Positions 8,901-16,214 of a stretch of 64,000 nt of DNA are shown here, piece by piece. A program made the position numbers and the translations under genes. This stretch comes from Eubacterium sp. CAG:180. GTDB taxonomy: Bacteria; Bacillota; Clostridia; Oscillospirales; Acutalibacteraceae. Within the stretch, counting starts at the first letter, position 1, and each line of letters opens with the position of its first letter. Where the stretch lies: positions 121,216 through 185,215 of the forward strand of contig HF993135.1 of NCBI GenBank assembly GCA_000432435.1. Direction: 5' to 3'. The notes beneath the pieces are model-generated. The model did no database searches. It saw only the letters and a program-made list of their open reading frames with translations, and was not told the origin of the DNA.

Positions 8901-9566
8901 AAATCGGTTTGGGTATTCGGCGGCGACGGTTGGGCATACGACATCGGCTTCGGCGGTGTTGACCACGTACTCGCACAGAACAAGGATATTAACATTCTTG
9001 TATTTGATACCGAGGTTTACTCAAACACCGGCGGACAGGCTTCAAAGGCTTCCAACATCGGTCAGGTTGCACAGTTTGCTGCCGCAGGTAAGGAAACCGC
9101 TAAGAAGAGCCTTGCCGAGATAGCTATGAGCTACGGCTACATCTACGTAGCACAGGTAGCTATGGGTGCAGACCAGAATCAGACAATCAAAGCTCTCACA
9201 GAGGCTGAGGCTTATGACGGTCCGTCACTCGTTATCTGCTACGCTCCGTGCGAAATGCACTCAATCAAGGGCGGTATGACTCATTGCCAGGATGAAATGA
9301 AGAAGGCTGTTGACGCAGGCTACTGGAATATGTTCCGCTTCAACCCCGACCTCAAGAAAGCCGGCAAGAATCCGTTCACTCTTGATTCCAAGCCCGCTTC
9401 GGCAAGCTATCGTGACTTTATAATGAACGAGGCTCGTTATTCACGTCTTACACGTGAGTTCCCTGAGAGAGCAGAAGCGCTCTTTGAAAAGGCTGAGGAG
9501 ACTGCTACAAACAGATATGCCCACCTTCTCAAGCTCAAGGAAATGTTTGAACCCGACAACAAGTAA
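5997..9566 (+). CDS. nifJ: Pyruvate:ferredoxin (flavodoxin) oxidoreductase
   Basis: Oxidatively decarboxylates pyruvate to acetyl-CoA and CO2, reducing ferredoxin; the central reaction of anaerobic pyruvate use. It is the single-chain homodimeric type, 1189 residues from ATG 5997, chosen for AAGGAGG nearby; a longer frame from 5928 lacks a ribosome site. Seen: N-terminal pyrimidine-binding domain with YPITPSSPMADYVDQW; two 4Fe-4S motifs, CAQCNKCSYVCPH and CMGCGVCVGVCPTNS; the proximal cluster region SGSCAGCAETSYARL; and the TPP/Mg site GGDGWAYDIGFGG with DTEVYSNTGGQ. Length is normal (about 1170-1200). A strong terminator follows. Its electrons could go to a ferredoxin-linked hydrogenase, but no catalytic hydrogenase is in this window. 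Confidence 0.98.
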   Translation: MAETKKALVERKAKTMDGNNAAAHVSYAFTEVAGIYPITPSSPMADYVDQWSAQGLKNIFGTTVKVAEMQSEAGAAGTVHGSLAAGALTTTYTASQGLLLMIPNMYKIAGELLPCVFHVSARCVASHALNIFGDHSDVYACRQTGFAMLAETNPQEVMDLGPVAHLAAIEGRVPFINFFDGFRTSHEIQKINVWDYKDLKDMVDMDAVKAFRERALNPEHPTMRGSHENGDIFFQHREACNKYYDAVPAIVEKYMDKINEKIGTDYKLFNYYGAPDAERVIVAMGSVCDVAEEVIDYLTAKGEKVGLVKVRLYRPFSAAKFVEAIPATAKKIAVLDRTKEPGSIGEPLFLDTIAALDEMGRTGLKVSGGRYGLGSKDTPPASIFAVYEHLKEETPARQFTIGINDDVTHLSLPEKPAPITAAEGTIECKFWGLGGDGTVGANKDSIKIIGDHTDKYVQAYFQYDSKKTGGVTISHLRFGDKPIKSSYYINKADFVACHNPSYIEKGFRMVEDVKPGGVFLINCQWDEKELSEKLNAETKRYIAKNNIQLYTVNAIDIAAKIGLGKRTNTVLQSAFFSLAKVLPAEEAIGYMKEKAQKFMKKGIEIVKMNEAAIDAGASAYVKIDVPASWADAEDAPKAVTEHGPAKLVKMVDSIMKPVGNMDGDRLPVSAFSEHVDGTFEQGASAYEKRGVAVMVPEWDGATCAQCNKCSYVCPHATIRPYALTAEEAANAPAVATIVDKKGKGKDVYKYTMAVSPLDCMGCGVCVGVCPTNSLKMVARETQDAKQAAFDYMVENVTVKEDLANNTVMGSQYKTPLLEFSGSCAGCAETSYARLVTQLFGDRMYISNATGCSSIWGGPAGTSPYTVDKNGHGPAWANSLFEDNAEHGYGMYLGQEAIRNRLVEEVAAIKDSDKAPEDVKAACDEYLATLEDGEKNSAATKKLVDALTAFDCDCEMRKDILEHKEYLSKKSVWVFGGDGWAYDIGFGGVDHVLAQNKDINILVFDTEVYSNTGGQASKASNIGQVAQFAAAGKETAKKSLAEIAMSYGYIYVAQVAMGADQNQTIKALTEAEAYDGPSLVICYAPCEMHSIKGGMTHCQDEMKKAVDAGYWNMFRFNPDLKKAGKNPFTLDSKPASASYRDFIMNEARYSRLTREFPERAEALFEKAEETATNRYAHLLKLKEMFEPDNK

Positions 9567-9586
9567 TTAAGGTTCTGACTTAAAAC

Positions 9587-9625
9587 AAAACGGATACCGT
9601 ATTTAAATACGGTATCCGTTTTTTG
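9587..9625 (+). terminator. nifJ terminator
   Basis: A perfect 18-bp palindrome centred between 9604 and 9605 (AAAACGGATACCGTATTT and its complement), ending in a T run. Confidence 0.92.
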
Positions 9626-9686
9626 TTGTAATTTTTAAAATTGAGCTTACCTTTTGTCGGTCAAGCCCAAAATATAATCGGTTGAG

Positions 9687-10049
9687 GTGGGCGAAACACT
9701 CACAACAAACACTCTTAAAATAACATATAAGTCAAGTGCCGATGACAAGGGAGCGGAATACTTCCCGGCTGCAAGCGGAAATAAAATAATTAAGCTTACA
9801 TTTGAAATAGAGAACATTTCATCAACCGACCAAATAGTAAGCGTTTACGATTTTAAATGTTATTCAGATGACGTTGCTTCATCTGCGTATTACTACGGCG
9901 ACGACGGATTATCAACAACAACTCTTTCGGCCGGCAGAAAGGCTACCGGAAGTGTTTATTTTGAAGTTCCGCAGAACGCAAACTCGATAGATGTTGAATA
10001 CGAAACGAACTATTGGAGCGGAAATAAAGCGATATTTGTTGTTAAATAA
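9687..10049 (+). CDS. DUF4352-like extracytoplasmic domain, no signal peptide (probable remnant)
   Basis: 120 residues starting VGETLTTNTLKITYKSS and continuing with an immunoglobulin-like beta pattern (IIKLTFEIENIS..., SAGRKATGSVYFEVP). This is how DUF4352-type domains of Gram-positive lipoproteins read. Those proteins normally begin with a lipoprotein signal and a low-complexity linker, and here there is neither. A TAA lies only four codons upstream of the GTG at 9687, and the ribosome site is poor. I read it as the surviving 3' part of a secreted protein, though an expressed cytoplasmic domain cannot be excluded. A symmetric terminator follows. Confidence 0.55.
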   Translation: MGETLTTNTLKITYKSSADDKGAEYFPAASGNKIIKLTFEIENISSTDQIVSVYDFKCYSDDVASSAYYYGDDGLSTTTLSAGRKATGSVYFEVPQNANSIDVEYETNYWSGNKAIFVVK

Positions 10050-10096
10050 GGAATTTTCAATTTTGACTCCGAAGGAATAAACAAATAAATACAAAC

Positions 10097-10136
10097 AAAT
10101 CACCGCGGAAGAATATTCTTCCGCGGTGATTTATTT
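10097..10136. terminator. Bidirectional terminator
   Basis: An 18-bp palindrome (AAATCACCGCGGAAGAAT and complement, centre 10114/10115) with T-rich flank. Lies between the convergent DUF4352-like frame and the DtxR-family gene. Confidence 0.88.
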
Positions 10137-10160
10137 TCTGTTAAATATCTTTTCGGAAAG

Positions 10161-10553
10161 CTACAATTTTTTGGCTCTTTCCGATATTGTATCACACATT
10201 TCCTCTATGTTATTTTCGGGCATTTCGGCAAGCATTGCGCACGCCGCCGATCGTATATCCGCTTCTTTCGGGAACACGGTGCAAAGGCACGAGCACAGCG
10301 TATTGTAATATCGTTCATACCGCTTTGCTACGTCCTCTCCGTCCTGTGTGAAACGAATTGCGCCGTATCTGTCTTTCTCTACAAGGCCGAGAGAGCAAAG
10401 TGATTTTGCCATTGTGTAAACGCTCGGCTTAGTAACGCCTATGGAGCGTGCAAGATCTGTACTGCGTACCCCGCGCGGTTCCATATTAAGCTCTCTCATT
10501 GCCAAAAGATATTTGATATTAGAGGCTGAAAGTGTAGACTTTTGGCTTACCAA
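10161..10553 (-). CDS. DtxR/MntR-family metal-dependent regulator
   Basis: 130 residues. N-terminal winged helix: NIKYLLAMRELN..., then VRSTDLARSIGVTKPSVYTMAKSLCSLGLVEKDRYGAIRFT, the DtxR/MntR recognition pattern. After it comes a short metal-binding/dimerisation domain with YERYYNTLCSCLCTVF, unusual in having three Cys. The SH3-like third domain of DtxR is absent, as in MntR and IdeR-short forms. Start is TTG 10553 with CGGAGG 7 bp upstream. It lies beside the feo genes, whose upstream DNA holds five copies of TTAGY-N4-RCTAA. I infer it is the iron-responsive repressor binding those sites; manganese is the alternative. Confidence 0.85.
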   Translation of the reverse strand: MVSQKSTLSASNIKYLLAMRELNMEPRGVRSTDLARSIGVTKPSVYTMAKSLCSLGLVEKDRYGAIRFTQDGEDVAKRYERYYNTLCSCLCTVFPKEADIRSAACAMLAEMPENNIEEMCDTISERAKKL

Positions 10554-10571
10554 AATTATACCTCCGAGTAC

Positions 10572-10610
10572 AAAAGCGGGAGACGAAGCTTGTCATCCCC
10601 CGCTTTTTCA
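10572..10610 (-). terminator. Terminator of feo operon
   Basis: AAAAGCGGG (10572-10580) pairs with CCCGCTTTT around 10599-10607, with an inner GAC/GTC stem. T-rich on the minus-strand exit. Confidence 0.75.
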
Positions 10611-10612
10611 TG

Positions 10613-10795
10613 TTACTTCTTTTTGTGATTGTTACAACCGCAACTGCTGTACGGGCAAGTGGCGCATCCGCCGCTGCAGGAGGATTTAATTTTTTTACTT
10701 CTTCTGACCATACCTATAATTATGGCCGCAACTATCGCAACAAGTAAAAGCGTTATCAAAATCGTTGCGAGATTTTGTGAAAGCCACGAAAGCAT
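10613..10795 (-). CDS. FeoB-associated Cys-rich membrane protein
   Basis: 60 residues: one hydrophobic segment at 8-30 (LATILITLLLVAIVAAIIIG) followed by a basic stretch and the Cys cluster CSGGCATCPYSSCGC. This matches the family that travels with FeoB in Firmicutes, probably a small partner of ferrous iron uptake, as FeoC is in other bacteria; its mechanism is not known. Start ATG 10795 behind AGGAGG. It is 29 bp downstream of feoB and last gene of the operon. Confidence 0.9.
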   Translation of the reverse strand: MLSWLSQNLATILITLLLVAIVAAIIIGMVRRSKKIKSSCSGGCATCPYSSCGCNNHKKK

Positions 10796-10824
10796 TTCGC
10801 ATTCCTCCTTAATACCGGTTAAAA

Positions 10825-13329
10825 TTATTTAACTCTGACTTTTTCCGTAAGAACGGTGGATTCTTTATACTTCTTGAAGAAGAGCATATAAACGATAAGT
10901 GCAAGAACAAGTATCGCAGCGATGAGGCCTACTACGTGAACATTGCCTGTAAATGCCGAACCAAACTGATATACCATAAGCGATACCGCATAGGCAAACA
11001 ATGTTTGATAGCCTATAGCGAACCAAGTCCATTTAGCGCTGTTCATTTCACGCTTGATAGCACCGATTGCCGCGAAACAGGGAGCACAAAGAAGATTGAA
11101 TACAAGGAACGAATAACCGCTGAGACCTGTGAACACCTTTGCGAGAGTAGCATATACATTGCCTTCTCCGCCGTAAAGAATACCCATAGTACCAACGATG
11201 TTTTCCTTTGCGACAAGACCTGTGATAGAAGCAACGGCTGCCTGCCATTCGCCCCAACCGAGAGGCTTGAATATCCAGCAAATCGCGCTGCCGATAGCAG
11301 CCAATATCGAGCTGTCTATTTCGTCCTCCGAAAGCATACGGAACGAACCGTCTACTACGCCGAAGTAGGTTGTGAACCAAACAAATATTGTTGAAAGGAG
11401 AATGATTGTACCGGCCTTTTTAATGAAGGACCAGCCGCGCTCCCACATTGAACGGAGTACGTTTTTAAGAGTGGGCCAGTGGTAAGCGGGAAGCTCCATA
11501 ACGAAGGGAGCGGGATCGCCGGCAAACATCTTTGTCTTTTTAAGCATAATGCCCGAGACTATGATTGCCGCCATGCCTACGAAATATGCGGATGTTGCAA
11601 CCCAAGCCGAGCCGCCGAAGATAGCACCTGCGATCATTCCTATGAACGGAACCTTAGCTCCGCAGGGGATAAAGGTTGTCGTCATAATCGTCATACGACG
11701 GTCTCGTTCGTTTTCAATCGTTCTCGAAGCCATAATACCGGGAACACCGCAACCTGTGCCTATAAGCATAGGTATGAACGATTTACCGGAAAGGCCGAAT
11801 TTACGGAATATACGGTCAAGCACAAATGCTATACGTGCCATATAACCGCAAGCCTCAAGGATAGCAAGCAGGAGGAACAAAACGAGCATCTGAGGAACAA
11901 ATCCGAGAACCGCGCCGACACCGGCTACAATACCATCAAGAATAAGACCGCTGAGCCAATCTGCGGCACCTGCTTTATCAAGTCCGTTCCCAATAAGTAC
12001 CGGAATACCCGGAACCCATACGCCGTATGATGAAGTATCGGGAGCACCAAATGACTCTTTATAATCCGTGTCGAGATAATTGTCAACAGCGGTCTTAAGA
12101 TCGGCTTTTGTTGCGCCCGGATGCTCGGTAACTTCGAGCGTCTCTTCGTCTTCGGTCTCGTAAGTTACGTTTGCGTTATCGGGAGTCTCTGCAACAAGAG
12201 AAGCGAGAGCGTCCTTTGCGGCAGATTCATTATATTCATCGGCGCCGATGTCAACAGTGTCTTTCATTTCATCTGTGCCGTACTCGGCTATGAATGCGTC
12301 GATTATCTGATCGCTGTCGCCGTAGTTTTCGGCAGCCTCTTCATATTTTGCGGAGCCTATTCCGAAGAGATGCCAGCCGTCGCCGAACACGCCGTCATTC
12401 ATCCAGTCGGTAGCTGCGGAGCCTACGGTTACCATTGAGAGGTAATAAACGAGGAACATTATTACCGCGAATATCGGAAGACCGAGCCAGCGGTTTGTAA
12501 CTACGCGGTCGATTTTATCCGAAGCGGAAAGCTTGCCGGCCGATTTTTTCTTATAGCTCGCCTTGAGAATGGAAGCTATATAAATATAACGCTCGTTTGT
12601 GATGATGCTCTCCGAGTCATCGTCGAGCTCTTTCTCGGCCGCTTTTATATCGTCCTCAATATGAGCGAGAACCTTCGGGTCGAGATTTAACTGCTTTAAG
12701 ACCTCGTCATCGCGCTCGAATATTTTGATAGCGTACCATCTCTGCTGCTCCTCGGGCATATTGTGAACGGCAGCCTCTTCGATATGAGCTATCGCGTGCT
12801 CAACAACACCCGAAAAAGTGTGCATGGGTACAGTCTTGGAATTCTTGGCAGCGTCGATTGCAGCCTCTGCCGCCTCCATAACTCCGTCGCCTTTAAGAGC
12901 CGATATTTCAACAACCTTGCAGCCGAGCTCTCTTGAAAGCTCCGGAACATTTATCTTATCGCCGTTTTTCTTAACAACGTCCATCATATTGATGGCGATA
13001 ACTACCGGAATACCGAGCTCTGTGAGCTGAGTGGTCAAGTAAAGGTTTCTCTCAAGGTTGGTACCGTCTACGATATTGAGTATCGCGTCGGGTCTTTCAC
13101 CGATAAGATAGTTTCTTGCGACGACTTCTTCCAAGGTGTAGGGAGACAGTGAATATATACCGGGCAAGTCGGTTACTGTTATGCCGTCGTGTTTTTTAAG
13201 CTTACCTTCTTTTTTTTCAACGGTAACGCCCGGCCAGTTACCTACGAACTGATTGGAGCCGGTAAGTGCGTTGAATAGCGTTGTTTTACCGCTGTTAGGA
13301 TTTCCCGCAAGGGCAATTCGCAAATCCAT
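10825..13329 (-). CDS. feoB: Ferrous iron transporter FeoB
   Basis: Membrane Fe2+ transporter with an N-terminal G domain. From ATG 13329 (AAAGGA 8 bp upstream) it is 834 residues. G motifs: GNPNSGKTT, the GVTV switch, DLPG, NMMD, SALKG. Gate/core motifs include GTGCGVPGIMASRTIEN and TTTFIPCGAKVPFIG, the conserved Cys-containing segments. Between the first and second membrane spans there is an acidic insertion of about 130 residues rich in Asp, Glu and Ala (for example YETEDEETLEVTEHPG) that shorter FeoB proteins lack. It follows feoA by 75 bp, and that gap contains one copy of the shared palindrome. Confidence 0.97.
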   Translation of the reverse strand: MDLRIALAGNPNSGKTTLFNALTGSNQFVGNWPGVTVEKKEGKLKKHDGITVTDLPGIYSLSPYTLEEVVARNYLIGERPDAILNIVDGTNLERNLYLTTQLTELGIPVVIAINMMDVVKKNGDKINVPELSRELGCKVVEISALKGDGVMEAAEAAIDAAKNSKTVPMHTFSGVVEHAIAHIEEAAVHNMPEEQQRWYAIKIFERDDEVLKQLNLDPKVLAHIEDDIKAAEKELDDDSESIITNERYIYIASILKASYKKKSAGKLSASDKIDRVVTNRWLGLPIFAVIMFLVYYLSMVTVGSAATDWMNDGVFGDGWHLFGIGSAKYEEAAENYGDSDQIIDAFIAEYGTDEMKDTVDIGADEYNESAAKDALASLVAETPDNANVTYETEDEETLEVTEHPGATKADLKTAVDNYLDTDYKESFGAPDTSSYGVWVPGIPVLIGNGLDKAGAADWLSGLILDGIVAGVGAVLGFVPQMLVLFLLLAILEACGYMARIAFVLDRIFRKFGLSGKSFIPMLIGTGCGVPGIMASRTIENERDRRMTIMTTTFIPCGAKVPFIGMIAGAIFGGSAWVATSAYFVGMAAIIVSGIMLKKTKMFAGDPAPFVMELPAYHWPTLKNVLRSMWERGWSFIKKAGTIILLSTIFVWFTTYFGVVDGSFRMLSEDEIDSSILAAIGSAICWIFKPLGWGEWQAAVASITGLVAKENIVGTMGILYGGEGNVYATLAKVFTGLSGYSFLVFNLLCAPCFAAIGAIKREMNSAKWTWFAIGYQTLFAYAVSLMVYQFGSAFTGNVHVVGLIAAILVLALIVYMLFFKKYKESTVLTEKVRVK

Positions 13330-13352
13330 TAGTATGTTCCTTTCTTTCATGA

Positions 13353-13366
13353 TTAGCATTTGCTAA
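13353..13366. promoter_or_regulatory. Iron-regulator palindrome between feoA and feoB
   Basis: TTAGCA-TT-TGCTAA, the same TTAGC-N4-GCTAA layout as the four sites upstream of the operon. It sits 24 bp before the feoB start, so it could control an internal promoter. Confidence 0.7.
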
Positions 13367-13404
13367 CCAACTGTTCTGAAAAAACGGGAGAAATGTTCTC
13401 CCTT

Positions 13405-13632
13405 TTATTCTGCTTCGATTTCAATCATTTCGGCATCCGCCTTACGAATCGAAAGCTCGTAATTGCGAACCGTAACTTCAACCGGATCACCGAGCGGTGC
13501 AACCTTACGGATATAAACCTCGGTTCCCCTTGTAAGACCCATATCCATAAGTCTGCGTTTAACGGCGCCCTCACCGTGAAGCTTAACAACCTTAACGGTT
13601 TGACCGACTTTTGCATTACGCAAAGTTTCCAT
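13405..13632 (-). CDS. feoA: FeoA (second copy in operon)
   Basis: 75-residue SH3-like cytoplasmic partner of FeoB. It shows the family pattern VGQTVKVVKLHGEG..VKRRLMDMGLTRGTEVYIRKVAPLGDPVEVTVRNYELSIRK, including MGLxxG and PLGDP. ATG 13632 is preferred over a longer frame because GGAGG is just upstream. It lies 46 bp after the other feoA and before feoB. Two FeoA proteins per operon is a common clostridial arrangement. Confidence 0.95.
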   Translation of the reverse strand: METLRNAKVGQTVKVVKLHGEGAVKRRLMDMGLTRGTEVYIRKVAPLGDPVEVTVRNYELSIRKADAEMIEIEAE

Positions 13633-13678
13633 AGCTATTCCTCCTTCTGCCATATTGAATATGATACGAAACAAAAAA

Positions 13679-13891
13679 TCAAACCATGATTTTTTGTGCC
13701 ATTTCCCTGCTTACTGCAACTCTTGTCTCCTTGACATTAACAATTACATTACCTGCCATGGAGGTTATCAGCGTAGCCTCGCCGCCTACCACAAAGCCGA
13801 GATTTTCAAGGTGTTTTTTCACCTCGGGACTGCCTCCGATATGCTTTATAATATTTTTCTCGCCGATATCGGCAAGTGTTAAAGGCATCAT
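13679..13891 (-). CDS. feoA: FeoA-like protein (first gene of operon)
   Basis: 70 residues with the FeoA SH3-like pattern: IIKHIGGSPEVKKHLENLGFVVGGEATLI, then a final beta strand TRVAVSREMAQKI. Compared with the downstream copy it lacks PLGDP and has SMAGN at that place, as often seen in the first of two tandem FeoA genes. Start ATG 13891 behind GAGGGATG. Four palindromic operators lie within 190 bp upstream, so it is the entry point of the feo transcription unit. Confidence 0.93.
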   Translation of the reverse strand: MMPLTLADIGEKNIIKHIGGSPEVKKHLENLGFVVGGEATLITSMAGNVIVNVKETRVAVSREMAQKIMV

Positions 13892-13921
13892 TTAACATCC
13901 CTCATCACTGCATAAAATTAA

Positions 13922-14078
13922 GTTAGTTAAAACTAACCGAATGCTTTTTAATTTGGTTAGCTCTCGCTAACCGTATAAATATTAGCACCGGCTAACTAAA
14001 AAGTCAATGCTTTTTTAGGAAAAATCAACCATATATTTTAATTTCGGCAAAACGCAATACGAGTTAGAGTGTGCTAAC
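13922..14078. promoter_or_regulatory. Cluster of four iron-regulator palindromes upstream of feo operon
   Basis: Sites: GTTAGTTAAAACTAAC (13922-13937), GGTTAGCTCTCGCTAACC (13955-13972), TTAGCACCGGCTAA (13982-13995) and GTTAGAGTGTGCTAAC (14063-14078). All share TTAGY-N4-RCTAA, related to the DtxR-type TTAGGTTAGCCTAACC consensus. This explains most of the 13892-14235 gap; the rest is AT-rich plus the ilvC terminator. Confidence 0.85.
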
Positions 14079-14160
14079 TATATTGCTGTGCAAATTCGAC
14101 AAAAACAAAGCTTGTACGCAAAGCTCTGCCATGTGCAGAAATTCGGTATGAAGAAAGCCG

Positions 14161-14198
14161 AAAAAAGGGAATGTAAAAAATCTTTTACATTCCCTTTG
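14161..14198 (-). terminator. ilvC terminator
   Basis: GGGAATGTAAAA (14167-14178) and TTTTACATTCCC (14183-14194) form a perfect 12-bp stem, with a T run on the minus-strand exit. Confidence 0.9.
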
Positions 14199-14235
14199 CT
14201 GTATTTTTCGGTAAACGAAGTATGTATACGTCTTA

Positions 14236-15258
14236 TCAGTTGTTGATAAGCTTGTCTTCGTTGTTCCAGGTGTAGAGCTTTCTTACCTCTGCGCCTACTT
14301 TTTCCGACGGATGCTCCGCAGCGAGCTTTCTCATAGCCTTGAAGTGAACCTGACGGCCTGCCGGTGACATATCGAGGAGGAATTCCTTGGCAAAAGAACC
14401 GTCCTGAATATCGGAAAGGATCTTCTTCATAGCCTTTTTGGTGTCTTCGGTAACAATCTTGGGTCCGGTGATGTAATCGCCGTACTCAGCGGTGTTGGAG
14501 ATTGAATATCTCATACCTGCAAAACCGCTCTGATAAATAAGGTCAACTATGAGCTTCATCTCATGGATGCACTCGAAGTAAGCGTTTCTCGGGTCATAGC
14601 CTGCCTCACAAAGAGTCTCGAAGCCTGCCTGCATAAGAGCGCAAACGCCGCCGCAAAGAACAGCCTGCTCACCGAAGAGGTCGGTTTCGGTCTCGGTGCG
14701 GAACGTGGTCTCAAGAAGGCCTGCTCTTGCACCGCCTATTGCAAGACCGTAAGCAAGTGCCATATCAAGAGCCTTGCCGGTGTAATCCTGCTCAACAGCT
14801 ACAAGGCACGGAGTACCCTTGCCTGCCTGATATTCGCTTCTGACGGTGTGACCGGGAGCCTTGGGAGCTATCATTGTAACATCGACAAACTTCGGCGGCT
14901 TGATGCATCCGAAATGAATGTTGAAGCCGTGAGCGAACATAAGCATATCGCCCTCTTTAAGGTTGGGCTCGATATCCTTCTTATACATATCTGCCTGAAG
15001 TTCATCGTTGATGAGGATCATAATAATGTCGGCTTTTTTTGCAGCCTCGGCAGCGGTATAAACCTCAAAGCCCTGCTGCTCTGCCTTAGCCCATGATTTA
15101 CTGCCCTCATAAAGGCCGATGATAACATTGCAGCCCGACTCCTTTGCGTTAAGAGCGTGAGCGTGACCCTGACTGCCGTAGCCGATTACGGCGATGGTCT
15201 TACCGTCGAGTAAGGACAGGTTACAGTCTTTCTCATAAAACATTCTTGCTTCTGCCAT
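14236..15258 (-). CDS. ilvC: Ketol-acid reductoisomerase (class I)
   Basis: NAD(P)H-dependent isomeroreduction of acetolactate or acetohydroxybutyrate in valine, isoleucine and leucine synthesis. 340 residues, typical short class I. Nucleotide-binding GYGSQGHAHALNAKESG near 26-42; Mg2+ and substrate residues in the LIYQSGFAGMRYSISNTAEYGD and GLLETTFRTETETDLFGEQ segments. Start ATG 15258 with AGGAGG upstream. It has its own promoter, with -35 overlapping the gntR stop and GntR-type boxes just after the -10. Confidence 0.97.
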   Translation of the reverse strand: MAEARMFYEKDCNLSLLDGKTIAVIGYGSQGHAHALNAKESGCNVIIGLYEGSKSWAKAEQQGFEVYTAAEAAKKADIIMILINDELQADMYKKDIEPNLKEGDMLMFAHGFNIHFGCIKPPKFVDVTMIAPKAPGHTVRSEYQAGKGTPCLVAVEQDYTGKALDMALAYGLAIGGARAGLLETTFRTETETDLFGEQAVLCGGVCALMQAGFETLCEAGYDPRNAYFECIHEMKLIVDLIYQSGFAGMRYSISNTAEYGDYITGPKIVTEDTKKAMKKILSDIQDGSFAKEFLLDMSPAGRQVHFKAMRKLAAEHPSEKVGAEVRKLYTWNNEDKLINN

Positions 15259-15297
15259 AATTTTTCCTCCTGAACATTAACAAATATTTATATTTTA

Positions 15298-15360
15298 GTT
15301 GTACGACATCTATAAGTCGTTGTCATACAACCATTATAACGCGAAAACAACGGTTGTCAA
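15298..15360 (-). promoter_or_regulatory. ilvC promoter with two GntR/FadR-type boxes
   Basis: Minus strand: -35 TTGACA (15360-15355), 16 bp, -10 TATAAT (15338-15333). Immediately downstream TTGTCATACAA (15320-15330) fits the TNGTNNNACNA box of GntR/FCD regulators exactly. TTGTACGACAT (15299-15309) fits it with one change, 21 bp away, two helical turns. A repressor bound here would block initiation. Confidence 0.7.
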
Positions 15361-16070
15361 TACTTTTTTTCATTTTCTTCCAGAGATATTTGCTCCGTGA
15401 GCAACGCATGGTGCAAATGTATGGTAACTGCGCTTTTAAGAGCCACAGCGTCACGCTTTTCGAGGAAGTCCATTATAAGTATATGATCTTTGTACGCCTG
15501 TTCGGCTATCATATCAAGATTGAAATTGAGGGCAAAGGTTTGCTCTATGGTCTCGGTAAGTATCGGCATAAACCGACTTAAAAAGTCATTATGCGACGCC
15601 TTTAATATTGCGCCGTGAAAAGCCGCCTCGGAGTCTATTCTTCGCTTGCCCTGCGGGTCGCGCAAAAGTTCGCGTTGGCAAATGTCACCGAGACGCAGTA
15701 TCTCCTTTATCTCGTCCTCGGTAGCTCTGCGGCTGGCAAGAGCCGCCGCCTCCGGTTCGAAAATCATACGAGTCTCATACAGGTCTCTCAGCGTTATTTT
15801 GAGCTTTGAAAACTCCTGAAAGTCTATGCTTCCCTCGGCATATTGATTGAGCGGCTGTGCCACAAAAGTACCGAGCCCGCGCCTGACTTCAAGCAACCCG
15901 TCGGACGCAAGTATGCGTATTGCCTCACGCAGGGTTGTACGGCTTATGCCGAGCTTTGCGGAAAGCTCGTTTTCGTTGGGGAGCTTTTCACCGTATTTGT
16001 AGATATGCTCCTTAAGTATCATCTTTTGCAGCGTTTCGGCAGTTCTCTGCGACAGGTTTTCTTTTTGCAT
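15357..16070 (-). CDS. GntR-family (FCD/FadR subfamily) regulator
   Basis: 237 residues. N-terminal winged helix with YGEKLPNENELSAKLGISRTTLREAIRILASDGLLEVRRGLGTFV, a textbook GntR domain. From about residue 90 comes an all-helical FCD ligand domain; its metal/ligand residues are plausible in DLYETRMIFEPEAAALA, FHGAILKASHN and the late HLHHALL. FCD regulators sense small carboxylates or amino-acid metabolites. Flanked by ilvC (downstream, same strand) and ilvD (divergent), with matching boxes at the ilvC promoter, so I infer control of branched-chain amino-acid synthesis. Ligand unknown. Confidence 0.9.
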   Translation of the reverse strand: MQKENLSQRTAETLQKMILKEHIYKYGEKLPNENELSAKLGISRTTLREAIRILASDGLLEVRRGLGTFVAQPLNQYAEGSIDFQEFSKLKITLRDLYETRMIFEPEAAALASRRATEDEIKEILRLGDICQRELLRDPQGKRRIDSEAAFHGAILKASHNDFLSRFMPILTETIEQTFALNFNLDMIAEQAYKDHILIMDFLEKRDAVALKSAVTIHLHHALLTEQISLEENEKKY

Positions 16071-16153
16071 AACGGTCCCCGATCTCCTGTTGGAAATTTA
16101 CATTTTAATACTACAACATCCGCGAAAAAAAAGCAACCGAATTTACTTAGCAC

Positions 16154-16182
16154 TTGAAAACAGTTATAAAAGACGATATAAT
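16154..16182 (+). promoter_or_regulatory. ilvD promoter
   Basis: TTGAAA (16154-16159), 17 bp, TATAAT (16177-16182), ending 32 bp before ATG 16215. The TCGGAGG ribosome site follows. Confidence 0.8.
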
Positions 16183-16214
16183 TTTATCAGATTTATTTCT
16201 TCGGAGGAAAAATT

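Noticed and set aside
14041..14160. Further genes between feo operators and ilvC terminator
   Set aside because: Only short frames without ribosome sites; AT-rich spacer.
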